A stretch of 64,000 bases of DNA. It comes from Nocardia albiluteola (GTDB taxonomy: Bacteria; Actinomycetota; Actinomycetes; Mycobacteriales; Mycobacteriaceae). Location: contig NZ_JAHKNI010000001.1 of the NCBI RefSeq assembly GCF_018860155.1, positions 323,333-387,332 on the forward strand. The letters are read 5' to 3'. Both the position numbers and the translations under genes were made by a program. The notes under the pieces are model-generated. The model ran no database searches. It was not told the origin of the DNA and saw only the letters and a list, made by a program, of their open reading frames with translations. Below, piece by piece: positions 20,234 through 29,215 of the stretch (positions are counted from its first letter, which is position 1; every line of letters starts with the position of its first letter).

Positions 20234-21355
20234 ATGCGAGTTGCGCCCAGTAAGCCAGACCCCGCTCGATCCGCTCAACCCCGACCGGCCGCGGACCGGT
20301 TCGGTCGTCCCGGTCTTTCGGGGTGGCTGTGGCGCACGGCGGTGGCCATGGTGCTGTCCGTGGCCCTGCCGCTCGGTGTCGCGGTGTTCGGCGACGTCGC
20401 TCCCACCCGCGCGGCCTTCGATCCGCGGGCCTTCGACTTCTGGGTGACCAACGCCGCGATGGGGCCGGTGAAGACCCGCATCCTGCGCGCCCGCGACGGC
20501 AACACCGACCGCGTCGTCTACGCCCTGGACGGCATGCGCGCCCGGCAGGACCTCAACGGCTGGGAGATCGAGACCAATGTGGCCGAGGTACTGGCCAATT
20601 GGAACATCAACGTGGTGATGCCCGTCGGCGGGCAGTCCAGCTTCTATGCCAACTGGAACGCGCCGAGCTCGTTCCTCGGCCTGCCGAAGACCAACTTCGG
20701 CTCGTCGACCGGATCGGGCGCGACGGAGACGTTCATGTCCGACCCCGGCAAGGACTACCGCTACGACTGGGAGACCTTCCTGACCCGGGACCTGCGCAAC
20801 GCGCTGCACGACCGGCTGGGCTTCCGGGCCACCCGCAACGGCGTCTTCGGCGTGTCCATGGGCGGTAGCGCGGCGCTGACGCTGACCGCGTACCACCCGG
20901 ACCAGTTCAGCTACGCCGGATCGTTCTCGGGGTACCTCAACGTCTCCGCGCCCGGCATGCGGGAGGCGATCCGGATGGCGATGATCGACGCGGGCGGCTA
21001 CAACGTGGACTCTATGGCGCCGCCCTGGGGGCCCGGGTGGTTGCGCATGGATCCGTTCGTCTTCGCGCCGCGGCTGGTTGCTGACAACACCCGGCTCTGG
21101 GTCGCCGCCGGCAGTGCCATGCCGGATAAGGCGGACATGGCCGCGCCGATCGGCGTCGCGGCCGACCGGGTGATCCTCGGTATGCCGCTGGAGTTCATGG
21201 CGCTGCTGAACACCCGCTCGTTCCAGGTCCGGATGGACACCCTCGGCGCGCGGAACGTGGTCTACGCGTTCCCCAGCTACGGGATCCACGACTGGATCAA
21301 CTGGAGCAACGAGGCGTATCGGATGATTCCGGACATGTCGCGCAATATCGGCTGA
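20234..21355 (+). CDS. Mycolyltransferase (antigen 85 family), copy 2
   Basis: A secreted mycolyltransferase of 373 residues, a close paralogue of copy 1. The ATG at 20234 has GAAAGGCG upstream. The signal peptide is TAVAMVLSVALPLGVAVFG. The triad is Ser208 (FGVSMGGSAAL), Glu320 (GMPLEFMALLNTRSFQ) and His352 (YGIHDWINWS). The acyl-acceptor side motif reads LDGMRARQDLNGWEIET and VVMPVGGQSSFYANWN. It lacks cysteines in the mature part, unlike copy 4. It stands as its own unit, with a terminator upstream and an inverted repeat downstream at 21443-21467. Confidence 0.94.
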   Translation: MRVAPSKPDPARSAQPRPAADRFGRPGLSGWLWRTAVAMVLSVALPLGVAVFGDVAPTRAAFDPRAFDFWVTNAAMGPVKTRILRARDGNTDRVVYALDGMRARQDLNGWEIETNVAEVLANWNINVVMPVGGQSSFYANWNAPSSFLGLPKTNFGSSTGSGATETFMSDPGKDYRYDWETFLTRDLRNALHDRLGFRATRNGVFGVSMGGSAALTLTAYHPDQFSYAGSFSGYLNVSAPGMREAIRMAMIDAGGYNVDSMAPPWGPGWLRMDPFVFAPRLVADNTRLWVAAGSAMPDKADMAAPIGVAADRVILGMPLEFMALLNTRSFQVRMDTLGARNVVYAFPSYGIHDWINWSNEAYRMIPDMSRNIG

Positions 21356-21689
21356 CATATTGCCGCCGCGGCGACGCGATGAGTTGTTGCCCAAGGGAAG
21401 CTCTGCGTCGAAAAGTGCTGTCGGCAAGGCGAGTTGACGGGCCCCGGGATTTCGGGGAAATCCCGGGCCCCCTCGCGTGTGGCAGCGGTACAGCAAATAG
21501 CTCGGTTCCATCACAATTCGGTATCCGGGTGCGTTTTCAAGCGTGCGGTTCCGAACGACTGCCGATAGAACTGCCGGGCACGATCGACGAAAGTATCGGT
21601 GAATACCGAGGTTTCGGCGGTGGGCAGAACCGAGCGTCATGCATTCGGATAGCGGTCAGCGCTGGCCGCGCGGGCGAAAGGTCTGTTCG
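21356..21689. other. Intergenic region between mycolyltransferase 2 and the decayed copy
   Basis: This 334-bp gap holds the hairpin at 21443-21467 and then about 220 bp with lower GC than its neighbours. The latter presumably carried the promoter of the now-broken mycolyltransferase copy. GCGAAAGG near 21674 is its old ribosome-binding site. No intact gene is seen. Confidence 0.4.
21443..21467 (+). terminator. Hairpin after mycolyltransferase 2
   Basis: An 11-bp perfect stem pairs 21443-21453 with 21457-21467 around a 3-base loop. It lies 88 bp after the stop codon and lacks a T run, so the terminator call is moderate. Confidence 0.55.
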
Positions 21690-22466
21690 ATGCGGTCTGG
21701 ATCGGTATGCGGAGCGATTGCCGAAGGCCGCGGTCCGGCCCGCCGCGGTCGCCGGCTTTCCCGGCTCGGTCGCGCGGTAGCTGTTGCGGCGCTGGCGGTG
21801 GTGCAGCCGCTTTCCGTTGCGGTGGGTGCGCCCCCGGCCGTGGCAAAGTACAACCCGGCCGGATTCGATTTCTGGGTCGACTCCAGCATGGGCCCGATCA
21901 AATCCAGGATTTTTCGCGCCGGCTCGGCTGCACTTCAATCCGCACGGAAACGGTGTGTTCGGACTGTCGATGGGCGGCGGTTCCGCATTGATGCCGGCCG
22001 CCTATCACCCGGACCAGTTCCGTTATGCCGCCTCCTATTCGGGCTATCTGAACACCATGGGGCCGGGGATGCCGGCGGGGCTGCGCGCGGCAATGCTCGA
22101 GGCGGGCGGATTCAATATCGACGCCATGTGGGGCTCGGCCGGGGGGCCGCGCTGGCAGCGCGACAATCCCATGGAGTTCGCCGGGCTGCTGCACGCCCAC
22201 GGCACTCGGTTGTGGATATCCACCGGTAACCGAAGCCCCGGCCCGCACGACGCGGTGGCCGGCCCGGAGGGCGCCTACCATCTGACGAATTCGGAGGTGC
22301 TGGAGGCGATCTCGCTGTCCGACACCCGCGTCTTCCAGGCCCGGTGGGACGGTTTCGGTCCGGGTAACGCGGTATTCGACTCTCTGCCGCCGGTGTGCAC
22401 AACTGGCCCTACTGGACCGACGAGGTCTACAAGATGCTGCCGGACATGAATTTGAACATCGGGTGG
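21690..22466 (+). pseudogene. Decayed mycolyltransferase (antigen 85 family), copy 3
   Basis: This is a broken paralogue of copies 1 and 2. From the ATG at 21690 the frame reads a signal peptide and NPAGFDFWVDSSMGPIKSRI, matching the intact copies. After FRA (about 21920) the sequence jumps to RLHFNPHGNGVFGLSMGGG in the +1 frame, so roughly 105-130 codons (the LDGxRA and GGQSSFY region) are deleted and the frame is shifted. Near 22385 the frame shifts back, and VHNWPYWTDEVYKMLPDMN follows in the original frame. The stop after the final NIG is also lost (TGG where the paralogues have TGA). The Ser and His segments survive but cannot be made as one protein. A product is very unlikely to function. 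Confidence 0.88.
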
Positions 22467-22779
22467 CCATTTGCCGTGAAAGCCCGGTTGTGGGAAGGGT
22501 TCCCGCGACATAGCCGGCCGGACGCGATAGGGTCACTGCACGATTACGAAAGGTGCTCGGGCGGATTTCGGACACGTATACGCCCCCGTCTTGCTAACGG
22601 TGGACGGGTCGAATATGGTCCAGCGAGCGCAAGTGTGACCAACTTCGTAGACGTGCCGTTCCCCTGTCGGAAACTCGGTTCCGATGCGGGGTGTGGTGTG
22701 CGCCTCGGCAGCAGCTCGCCTGCTGTCATGCGACATGGCTACAACAGCAGGCTACAGCAGCAGAAAGTGAGCAAGACCC
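22467..22779. other. Intergenic region ahead of mycolyltransferase 4
   Basis: This 313-bp gap lies between the decayed copy and the next intact mycolyltransferase. Its first part is read-through of the broken frame. The region 22700-22779 is less GC-rich and ends with GAAAGTGAG as a possible ribosome-binding site; the promoter probably lies there. No gene or strong hairpin is seen. Confidence 0.4.
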
Positions 22780-23838
22780 ATGCGGTTCGGCAGGTCCGAC
22801 GCGTCGGCGCCGAAGTCGGCGTCCGTGTCGAAGGATGTCCGGTCTGGGCGACGTGCTCAGTTCGGTTGGCGTGCGCGCCTTCTCGCTGCGGGCGCCGCAG
22901 CGCTCGCTCTGCCGCTCGCCGCGGTGGTCACGGTTCCGACGATCGCCACGGCCGCGCCGGTGGCGCATCCGGTCCGTCAGACCCCGCCCGGCGGATACCA
23001 GGACCTGATGGTTCCCTCCAGCATGGGACCGATCAAGGTGCAGGTGCAGTGGGCGCGCCACGGCGGCAACGCCGCGCTGCTGCTGCTCGACGGCCTGCGT
23101 GCCCGCGACGATCGCAACGCCTGGTCGTTCGAGACCAACGCGCAGCAGATGTTCGGTAACGACAACGTCACGCTCGTGATGCCGGTCGGCGGTCAGTCCA
23201 GCTGGTACGCGGACTGGCAGGGGCCCAGCAACACCAACGGCCAGAAGTTCACCTACATGTGGGAGACCTTCCTGACCAAGGAGCTCCCCAACTTCCTGGC
23301 CAACTACGGCGTCTCGCACAGCAACTGGGCGGTGGCGGGCCTGTCGATGAGCGGCCCGGCGTCGCTGCGACTGGCGGCGTTCCACCGCGACCAGTTCAAG
23401 TACGCGGCCTCGTTCTCGGGCCCGCTGAACTGGAACGCGCCGGGTATGCGCGAGGCCATCCGCGTCATGATGCTGGACGCGGGCCGCTACAACGTCGACT
23501 CGATGGCCATGCCGTGGAGCCCGCAGTGGCTGCGCTCGGACCCGATGGTGTTCGCGCCGGAGCTGCGCGGCCTGCCGATGTTCATCTCCTCCGGCAGCGG
23601 CCTCCCGGACGGGCGCGACAACCTGAGCTGCGGCGGGGCCTGCCTGTTCAACACGGGCGACGCGATGGCGCTCGAGGCCATCGCGATGGTGAGCACGCGC
23701 GCCTTCCAGGCGCGGCTGGAGTCGCTGGACATCCCGGCCGCCTACGATTTCCCGGCCACCGGCACGCACATCTGGCTGAACTGGCAGACCGAGCTGGCCA
23801 AGGCTCGGCCCGGCATCCTGGCGGCGTTGCACGCCTGA
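22780..23838 (+). CDS. Mycolyltransferase (antigen 85 family), copy 4
   Basis: A secreted mycolyltransferase of 352 residues, more divergent from copies 1 and 2 and closer in wording to classic antigen 85. The signal peptide is LLAAGAAALALPLAAVVTV with cleavage near ATA-AP. Motifs are LMVPSSMGPIKVQVQW, LLDGLRARDDRNAWSFET and LVMPVGGQSSWYADW. The triad is Ser189 (AGLSMSGPASLRLAAFH), Glu299 (MALEAIAMVSTRAFQ) and His330 (TGTHIWLNWQ). Two close cysteines (LSCGGACLF, about residues 287-291) could form a disulfide beside the Glu loop. It ends 20 bp before a strong hairpin. Confidence 0.94.
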   Translation: MRFGRSDASAPKSASVSKDVRSGRRAQFGWRARLLAAGAAALALPLAAVVTVPTIATAAPVAHPVRQTPPGGYQDLMVPSSMGPIKVQVQWARHGGNAALLLLDGLRARDDRNAWSFETNAQQMFGNDNVTLVMPVGGQSSWYADWQGPSNTNGQKFTYMWETFLTKELPNFLANYGVSHSNWAVAGLSMSGPASLRLAAFHRDQFKYAASFSGPLNWNAPGMREAIRVMMLDAGRYNVDSMAMPWSPQWLRSDPMVFAPELRGLPMFISSGSGLPDGRDNLSCGGACLFNTGDAMALEAIAMVSTRAFQARLESLDIPAAYDFPATGTHIWLNWQTELAKARPGILAALHA

Positions 23839-23857
23839 GGCCATACGTAAGCTCCCT

Positions 23858-23890
23858 CGACCGGCGTCGTGCTCAGCACGACGCCGGTCG
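23858..23890 (+). terminator. Hairpin terminator after mycolyltransferase 4
   Basis: A 16-bp inverted repeat pairs 23858-23873 with 23875-23890 around one central base; some pairs must open to form the loop. A short T-containing stretch (TCGTTTATG) follows. Confidence 0.7.
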
Positions 23891-24010
23891 TCGTTTATGC
23901 GCAGGTCCCGGCGTCGGAGTAGTCCGGGATCGCCGCGGCGAACCTGATAACTCGGCGTGTGCCCGCGCGTCTTCCGGGGAGAACGACCCTCTGCGCGGTA
24001 GAAAACTTCT

Positions 24011-26203
24011 GTGGCAGGTGTGGCATCTGATACACGGGGGAGAGCGGAGCGCGCATTGGCGCGCCGCAGCAGGCTGGCGGCACTGGCCGCGATCGTGGTC
24101 CTGCCCCTGGCCGTGGGGTACACCGCCGCCACCGTCCCCGCCGTCGCCCAGCCACCCGCCGCGCCCGCAGCCCAGACGCCCGCTCCGGCGCCGGGACCGG
24201 CCGAGGCGCCTGCCGCTCCGGCGGACGGACCCGCCCAGGCGCCCGTCGCGGCGCCCGCTCCCGGCGAGACACCGGCCGCGGGCATACCCGTCGCTCCCGT
24301 CCCGCCGCAGGCCGCCCCGCAACCCGCGGCCCCCGCCGCCCCTGCTGCACCCGCACCCGCCCAGCCCGCTCCGCAGCCCGCGCAACCGGCGCCTCAGGCC
24401 CAGCCCGCCCCCGCGCCCCAGGCCCGGCTGGCCCCCGCGCCCCAGGCTCGGCCGGCCCCCGCGCCCCAGGCCGCCCCCGCGCCGCCTCCGGGCGTCGCCG
24501 CGGTCCAGAAGGTGGTCTGGCTGACCGATCGCTGGGTCTCGCTGTGGATCACCTCGCCGTCGATGGGCTCGCCCGTGCAGGTGCAGCTGCTGCTGCCGCG
24601 CGACTGGTACACCCGCCCGGACATGCACTTCCCGCAGCTGATCATGCTGGACGGCCTGCGCGCGACCGACGACTTCAGCGGCTGGACCCACGACGCGGGC
24701 GCGGTCGACTTCTACGCCGACAAGGACGCCCTGGTGGTGTTGCCGATCGGCGGCCAGTCCAGCTTCTACTCCGACTGGGCGCAGCCGGACAACGGCAAGA
24801 CCTACAAGTGGGAAACCTTCCTGACCAAGGAGCTCTCGCCGCTGCTGGAGAACCAGTGGCGCGCGGCGAATGTGCGTGGCGTGGAAGGGCTTTCGATGGG
24901 TGGCACGGCCGCGATGTTCCTGGCCGGGCGCAACCCGGGCTGGGTGCGCTACGCCGCCTCGCACTCGGGCTTCCTGACCACCACCACGCTGGGCATGCCG
25001 CAGGCGATCATGTTCGCGATGCGCGATGCGGGCAACTTCGACGCCAACAAGATGTGGGGCGCGCCCACCAACCCGGAGTGGGCCGCGCACGACCCGTACG
25101 AGCTGGCCCCGAAGCTCAAGGGCATCAGCCTGTACGTTTCGGCCGGTGCGGGCACCGTGGGCGCCTTCGACGCGCCGGCCGGCGTGCCGGGCGTCAGCAC
25201 CAATGTCACCGGCATGGGGCTCGAGATCCTCTCCCGGCTGACCAGCCAGAACTTCGTCAGCCAGCTGAACAAGCTGGCGATCCCGGTGACCGCGGAGTTC
25301 CGGCCCTCGGGCACGCACTCGTGGCCGTACTGGGATTTCGAGATGCGCCAGTCCTGGCAGCAGGCCGCGGGCGCCCTGGGCCTGGACCCGAATCCGCCCG
25401 CCTGCAAGCCCGCCGGGGCGATCGCGGGCGTGGCGCAGGCGGGCAAGTGGCTCGGCGCCTGCACCGGCGGCGAATACCAGGTGACCGGCGGCACGGCCCA
25501 GGACTTCCACGGCGGGCAGGTGTTCTGGTCGCAGGCGACCGGGGCGCACCCGGTGGCCGGCGCGATCGGCGGCACCTACCAGGCGAGCGTGGGACCCGGT
25601 GGGCCGCTGGGTCTTCCGGTCTCCGACGAGCGCCCGCTGCCCGACGGCCGCGGCCGCTTCCAGGCCTTCCAGAACGGCATGGTCTATTGGACCCCGCAGA
25701 CCGGCGCCCAGCTGGTGCGCGGCGCGATCCTCGACGCCTGGGGCAAGCAGGGGTACGAACGCGGACCGGCCGGATACCCGACCGGAGCGGAGCTGAAGAC
25801 CCCGAACAGGGACGGCGTCGTGCAGGGCTTCGAGAACGGGACCGTCTACTTCAGCCCGAAGACCGGCGCCCATCGGATCCAGGGCCTGATCCGGGGCAAG
25901 TACGCGCAGCTGGGCTTCGAGAACAGCTTCCTGGGCTTCCCCGCCGCCGACGAGCAGCCGCTGGCCAACGCCGGGCGCCTCAGCCGATTCGAGGGCGGCA
26001 ATATCTACTGGAGCCCGCTCTCGGGCGCCTGGGCGGTGCACACCGGCCCGATCATGGACGCCTGGGGGCAGCAGGGCTTCGAGCGCGGCAGGCTCGGCTA
26101 TCCGATCAGCGACGAGTTCGCGGTGCCGGGCGGCGTGCAGCAGAACTTCCAGACCGGTTTCATCGTCTTTCGTGGCGGCAAGGCCGAGGTGCACGGGATC
26201 TGA
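24011..26203 (+). CDS. Mycolyltransferase with C-terminal LGFP repeats, copy 5
   Basis: A large secreted mycolyltransferase of 730 residues. After a signal segment (LAALAAIVVLPLAVGYTAA) come about 115 residues of Pro/Ala/Gln low complexity. The esterase domain (about 165-460) has LIMLDGLRATDDFSGWTHD, VVLPIGGQSSFYSDW, Ser295 (EGLSMGGTAAM), Glu405 (GLEILSRLTSQNF) and His436 (SGTHSWPYWD). Four LGFP-type repeats follow, with cores LGLPVSDE, AGYPTGAE, LGFPAADE and LGYPISDE. LGFP repeats in corynebacterial PS1/Cop1-type proteins are thought to hold the enzyme to the wall. The start is a GTG at 24011; a GTG at 24020 is an alternative. It precedes the lipoprotein and cutinase-like genes. Confidence 0.94.
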   Translation: MAGVASDTRGRAERALARRSRLAALAAIVVLPLAVGYTAATVPAVAQPPAAPAAQTPAPAPGPAEAPAAPADGPAQAPVAAPAPGETPAAGIPVAPVPPQAAPQPAAPAAPAAPAPAQPAPQPAQPAPQAQPAPAPQARLAPAPQARPAPAPQAAPAPPPGVAAVQKVVWLTDRWVSLWITSPSMGSPVQVQLLLPRDWYTRPDMHFPQLIMLDGLRATDDFSGWTHDAGAVDFYADKDALVVLPIGGQSSFYSDWAQPDNGKTYKWETFLTKELSPLLENQWRAANVRGVEGLSMGGTAAMFLAGRNPGWVRYAASHSGFLTTTTLGMPQAIMFAMRDAGNFDANKMWGAPTNPEWAAHDPYELAPKLKGISLYVSAGAGTVGAFDAPAGVPGVSTNVTGMGLEILSRLTSQNFVSQLNKLAIPVTAEFRPSGTHSWPYWDFEMRQSWQQAAGALGLDPNPPACKPAGAIAGVAQAGKWLGACTGGEYQVTGGTAQDFHGGQVFWSQATGAHPVAGAIGGTYQASVGPGGPLGLPVSDERPLPDGRGRFQAFQNGMVYWTPQTGAQLVRGAILDAWGKQGYERGPAGYPTGAELKTPNRDGVVQGFENGTVYFSPKTGAHRIQGLIRGKYAQLGFENSFLGFPAADEQPLANAGRLSRFEGGNIYWSPLSGAWAVHTGPIMDAWGQQGFERGRLGYPISDEFAVPGGVQQNFQTGFIVFRGGKAEVHGI

Positions 26204-26302
26204 GAGTCGTCGCCAACACGCCAGCGTGCGGCGGTGGCATATGAACACAGCTAGCCTGGATGGCGACCTGTGACTCCCGGACTAGATCGAGGATACGAAT
26301 TC

Positions 26303-26845
26303 ATGCTTCGGACCCGTGGAAAGGCGACCGACATCATCGCCGGACGTGGTGCCGCCGCCGGCGCGGCGCTCGCCATCGCCTCTGTGCTGCTGCTCGGCGC
26401 CTGTGGCAACAACGACTCGACCGCCTCGAGCACGCCCACGCTACAGACCTCGACCACGACCTCCGCCGCATCGTCCTCGCCGACGCCGAGCCCGGCCGCC
26501 CCGACCACGTCCGCGGCGCCCGCGCCCAAGACCACGGTCAGGGAGCAGCCCCAGCCCGCCCAGACGACCCCGACCCCGAGCACGCCGAAGCCGACCGCGA
26601 AGGATCAGGCCTTTCTGGACGCGCTCAAGGCCAAGGGCGTGAACCCGTCGTCCTCCGATATCCCGCTGGCCGTGGCCCAGTACGTCTGCCAGGCCAAGAA
26701 GAGCGGCGTCTCCGCCCAGGAGATCCAGACCTACGTGAACGCGATGGCCGGCCAGGATCCGTCCTACGACCCCAATAAGATGTCGATCGCTCAGCTGGGC
26801 CAGATCTACACCGACGCGGCCAACCAGACGTACTGCGACAAGTGA
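26303..26845 (+). CDS. Lipoprotein with DUF732-type domain
   Basis: A 180-residue lipoprotein. The lipobox LLLGAC at residues about 29-34 follows a hydrophobic segment and directs lipid attachment to the cysteine. A Thr/Ser/Pro/Ala-rich linker spans about residues 40-100. The C-terminal 75 residues resemble DUF732 proteins of mycobacteria (DQAFLDALKAKGV, a conserved pair of cysteines in YVCQAKK and TYCDK). The ATG at 26303 has GAGGAT upstream and is preferred to a GTG at 26270. Its stop overlaps the GTG of the next gene (GTGA), implying coupled translation with the Rv3802-like hydrolase. The function of DUF732 is unknown. Confidence 0.85.
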   Translation: MLRTRGKATDIIAGRGAAAGAALAIASVLLLGACGNNDSTASSTPTLQTSTTTSAASSSPTPSPAAPTTSAAPAPKTTVREQPQPAQTTPTPSTPKPTAKDQAFLDALKAKGVNPSSSDIPLAVAQYVCQAKKSGVSAQEIQTYVNAMAGQDPSYDPNKMSIAQLGQIYTDAANQTYCDK

Positions 26846-27834
26846 CGCCGCGACGTAACGGGTTCGGGGGCCGGAACTTTCGAGGGCGGGGCCGCCGCAG
26901 GCGCATCGGATGCCTGAGTTTCCTGGCGATCATCGCGGTGATCGTCGTCGTGGTGATCCTGGCGTGGTATCTGCTGGCCGGGCTGCTGCGCGTGCCCAAG
27001 CCCGCCCCGCCCACACCGCGCCCGCCGACCTCGCAGCCCGCCTCCTGCCCGGATGTGCAGCTGCTGGCGATCCCGGGCACCTGGGAGTCCAACAGCAACG
27101 ACGACCCGCACAATCCGACGGCGAATCCGCTGTCGCTGATGCTCAACGTCACCAAGCCGGCGCGGGAGCAGTTCGCGAACAGCCGCCTGGACGTCTACAC
27201 CGTGCCGTACGTCGCGCAGTTCTCCAATCCGATCGCGCTCCCGCCCGACGGCCAGCAGTCCTACAACGACAGCCGGTCCGAGGGCACCACCCGCGCGAAC
27301 GACGAACTGGCCACGATGTACAAGAACTGCCCCCTGACGACCTATGTGATCGCCGGGTTCTCCCAGGGCGCGGTGATCGCGGGCGATATCGCCACCAATA
27401 TCGGGGCGGGTCAGGGGCCGGTGCCGGCGAATCAGGTGCTCGGTGTGATGCTGATCGCAGACGGCCGGCGGGATCCGGGCCAGGCGATCGAGGTCGGCGC
27501 CACCCCGCCCGGCATCGGGGCCGAGGTCGCGCTGAAGGGGCTCAATGTCCCGGGCATCACCATGACCGGGCCCCGGGCCGGTTTCGGGGCGTTGGCCAAC
27601 CGCACCTACACCGTCTGCGCGAAGGGGGATCTGATCTGTGATGCCCCGAATCAGGCGCTCAGCCCGGTCAACATGATCCCCAGCGTGCTGACCCTGGTGC
27701 ACGCGGCCGGGAATCCCGTTCACAGGCTCTACAACTCGTTCGTGGTGGATGCCGACGGCATCACGGCCACCCAGTGGACCGCGAACTGGGCCGAAGGGCT
27801 GATCAACGGGGCGCCCCACCCGCGGCATTCGTAA
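26842..27834 (+). CDS. Cutinase-family hydrolase (Rv3802/Culp6-like)
   Basis: A membrane-anchored alpha/beta hydrolase of 330 residues. A basic N-terminus (GRGRRRRIGC) precedes one membrane helix (LSFLAIIAVIVVVVILAWYL) and a Pro-rich linker, placing the enzyme outside the membrane. The catalytic serine is residue 174 in AGFSQGAV; the Asp lies near the disulfide loop VCAKGDLICD and the His is probably in NPVHRLYNSF. The orthologue Rv3802 is an essential thioesterase/phospholipase linked to mycolate metabolism and lies next to fadD32 in mycobacteria. Here an LLM oxidoreductase gene separates the two. The GTG start overlaps the preceding stop. Confidence 0.92.
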   Translation: MTPRRNGFGGRNFRGRGRRRRIGCLSFLAIIAVIVVVVILAWYLLAGLLRVPKPAPPTPRPPTSQPASCPDVQLLAIPGTWESNSNDDPHNPTANPLSLMLNVTKPAREQFANSRLDVYTVPYVAQFSNPIALPPDGQQSYNDSRSEGTTRANDELATMYKNCPLTTYVIAGFSQGAVIAGDIATNIGAGQGPVPANQVLGVMLIADGRRDPGQAIEVGATPPGIGAEVALKGLNVPGITMTGPRAGFGALANRTYTVCAKGDLICDAPNQALSPVNMIPSVLTLVHAAGNPVHRLYNSFVVDADGITATQWTANWAEGLINGAPHPRHS

Positions 27835-27988
27835 GGGTCCGGCGTGTCTCGCGGGGGCGTCCCGGCGAGAACCAGTCGGTTTGCTCCACAGGCTGTAAAG
27901 TGCACCTCTGATCGCGACGCCGGGGCCGGTCCATTCCAGACCGCCCGGCGTCGCAGCAATTTCCGCACACGCCAGAAAGCATGGGTTC

Positions 27989-29041
27989 ATGACACAAGCC
28001 GCCGCGCCGGCCGGTCAGCCGACCGCGCTGGGCACGCCGCCGCGAAGGTTTCGCTTCGCGGCGGCAGGCGAGGGAAATCCGCAGGAGGGTGGTGCGCGCA
28101 GGTTCATCAAGCTGGCCCAGCAGGCCGAGGAGTTCGGCTACGACTCGTTCGCGATTCCCGATCACCTCGGCCCACAGGTGGGACCGATCGCCGCGCTGGG
28201 CGCGCTGGCTGTGGCCACCGATCGGATCCGCATCGGGACCTCGGTGCTGGCCAACGGCTTCCGGCACCCGGTGGTGCTGGCCAAGGACGCGGCGACCATC
28301 GATGTGCTCTCGCGGGGACGGCTGGAACTGGGCGTCGGCGCGGGCTGGATCAGGAGCGAGTTCGAGGCGGCGGGTCTGCCCTACGAGTCACCCGGTGTGC
28401 GGCTGGAGAAGCTCGATGAGGCGCTGACCATCCTGGACGTGCTGCTGCGCGGTCAGGAATGCCACTTCGAGGGCAAGCACTACCAGGTGCGCGGGATCAA
28501 GGGCACGCCGCGACCCCGGCAGGGCCCGCGCCCGCCGCTGGTCACCGGCGGTGGCGGCCCGAGAATGCTGCGGCTGGCGGCCAAGCATGCCGACATCATC
28601 TCGATCGTTCCGGTCACCACGACCGATGGGAAGGGGCTACTGTCCGGAATTACCCTCGACAAGACGATCCAGAAAGTGAATTTGATCAAGGAGGCAGCCG
28701 GTGATCGTTTCGCCGACATCGAGCTGAATTGGACCATCACCGCAGTGGTGATCACCGACGACCGGGAGCGCACCGCCGAGATGGCGCTCAACGCGATCGA
28801 CAAGGGCTTGCACCCGGATCTCGAGGTGGACGTCCGGTTGACCGTCGAAGACATTCTGGCCTCGCCGTATGTGGCAATAGGCACATACGACGAGATCGCC
28901 GAGCAGATCCGTAACGTGCGCCGACTCACGTCGATGTCCTATATCGGAGTGTTTCCGACTCAGATGGACGTGTTCGCGCCGGTGATTCCACTGTTACGTG
29001 ACGGTGATACTCGGCAGACCACTGCGGAGCATGCTCTGTAA
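27989..29041 (+). CDS. LLM-class F420-dependent oxidoreductase
   Basis: A luciferase-like monooxygenase-fold protein of 350 residues, of the TIGR03621 kind. Family pieces include AQQAEEFGYDSFAIPDHL, RIRIGTSVLANGFRHPVVLAKDAATID and the GVGAGWIRSEFEAAG turn, then LVTGGGGPRMLRLAAKHADI. These proteins use F420 or flavin; cofactor choice and substrate cannot be read from the sequence. It stands alone with 154 bp upstream (TAAAGT near 27896 may be a -10) and 174 bp before fadD32. Its place between the Rv3802-like gene and fadD32 differs from M. tuberculosis, where those two are neighbours. Confidence 0.88.
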   Translation: MTQAAAPAGQPTALGTPPRRFRFAAAGEGNPQEGGARRFIKLAQQAEEFGYDSFAIPDHLGPQVGPIAALGALAVATDRIRIGTSVLANGFRHPVVLAKDAATIDVLSRGRLELGVGAGWIRSEFEAAGLPYESPGVRLEKLDEALTILDVLLRGQECHFEGKHYQVRGIKGTPRPRQGPRPPLVTGGGGPRMLRLAAKHADIISIVPVTTTDGKGLLSGITLDKTIQKVNLIKEAAGDRFADIELNWTITAVVITDDRERTAEMALNAIDKGLHPDLEVDVRLTVEDILASPYVAIGTYDEIAEQIRNVRRLTSMSYIGVFPTQMDVFAPVIPLLRDGDTRQTTAEHAL

Positions 29042-29215
29042 CATGTCTCTGGTTTGAATACATCTAGCCGATAGGTGGTCACCGCGCAGACCGCCCACAA
29101 AAGCTGCAGGCAGGCTCGTGCACGATAGAGCGGCCGCGGGCGTAAGAGAGTCGGGGCCTCACAGGTAACAGCGGCCATGTCGCCGTGCTGCGTGTGCCTC
29201 GGAGGAGAAGAAGGA

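Noticed and set aside
22395..23159. 254-codon plus-strand frame linking the decayed mycolyltransferase to the next gene
   Set aside because: It is the last fragment of the broken copy reading through its lost stop into the intergenic region and into copy 4 out of frame.
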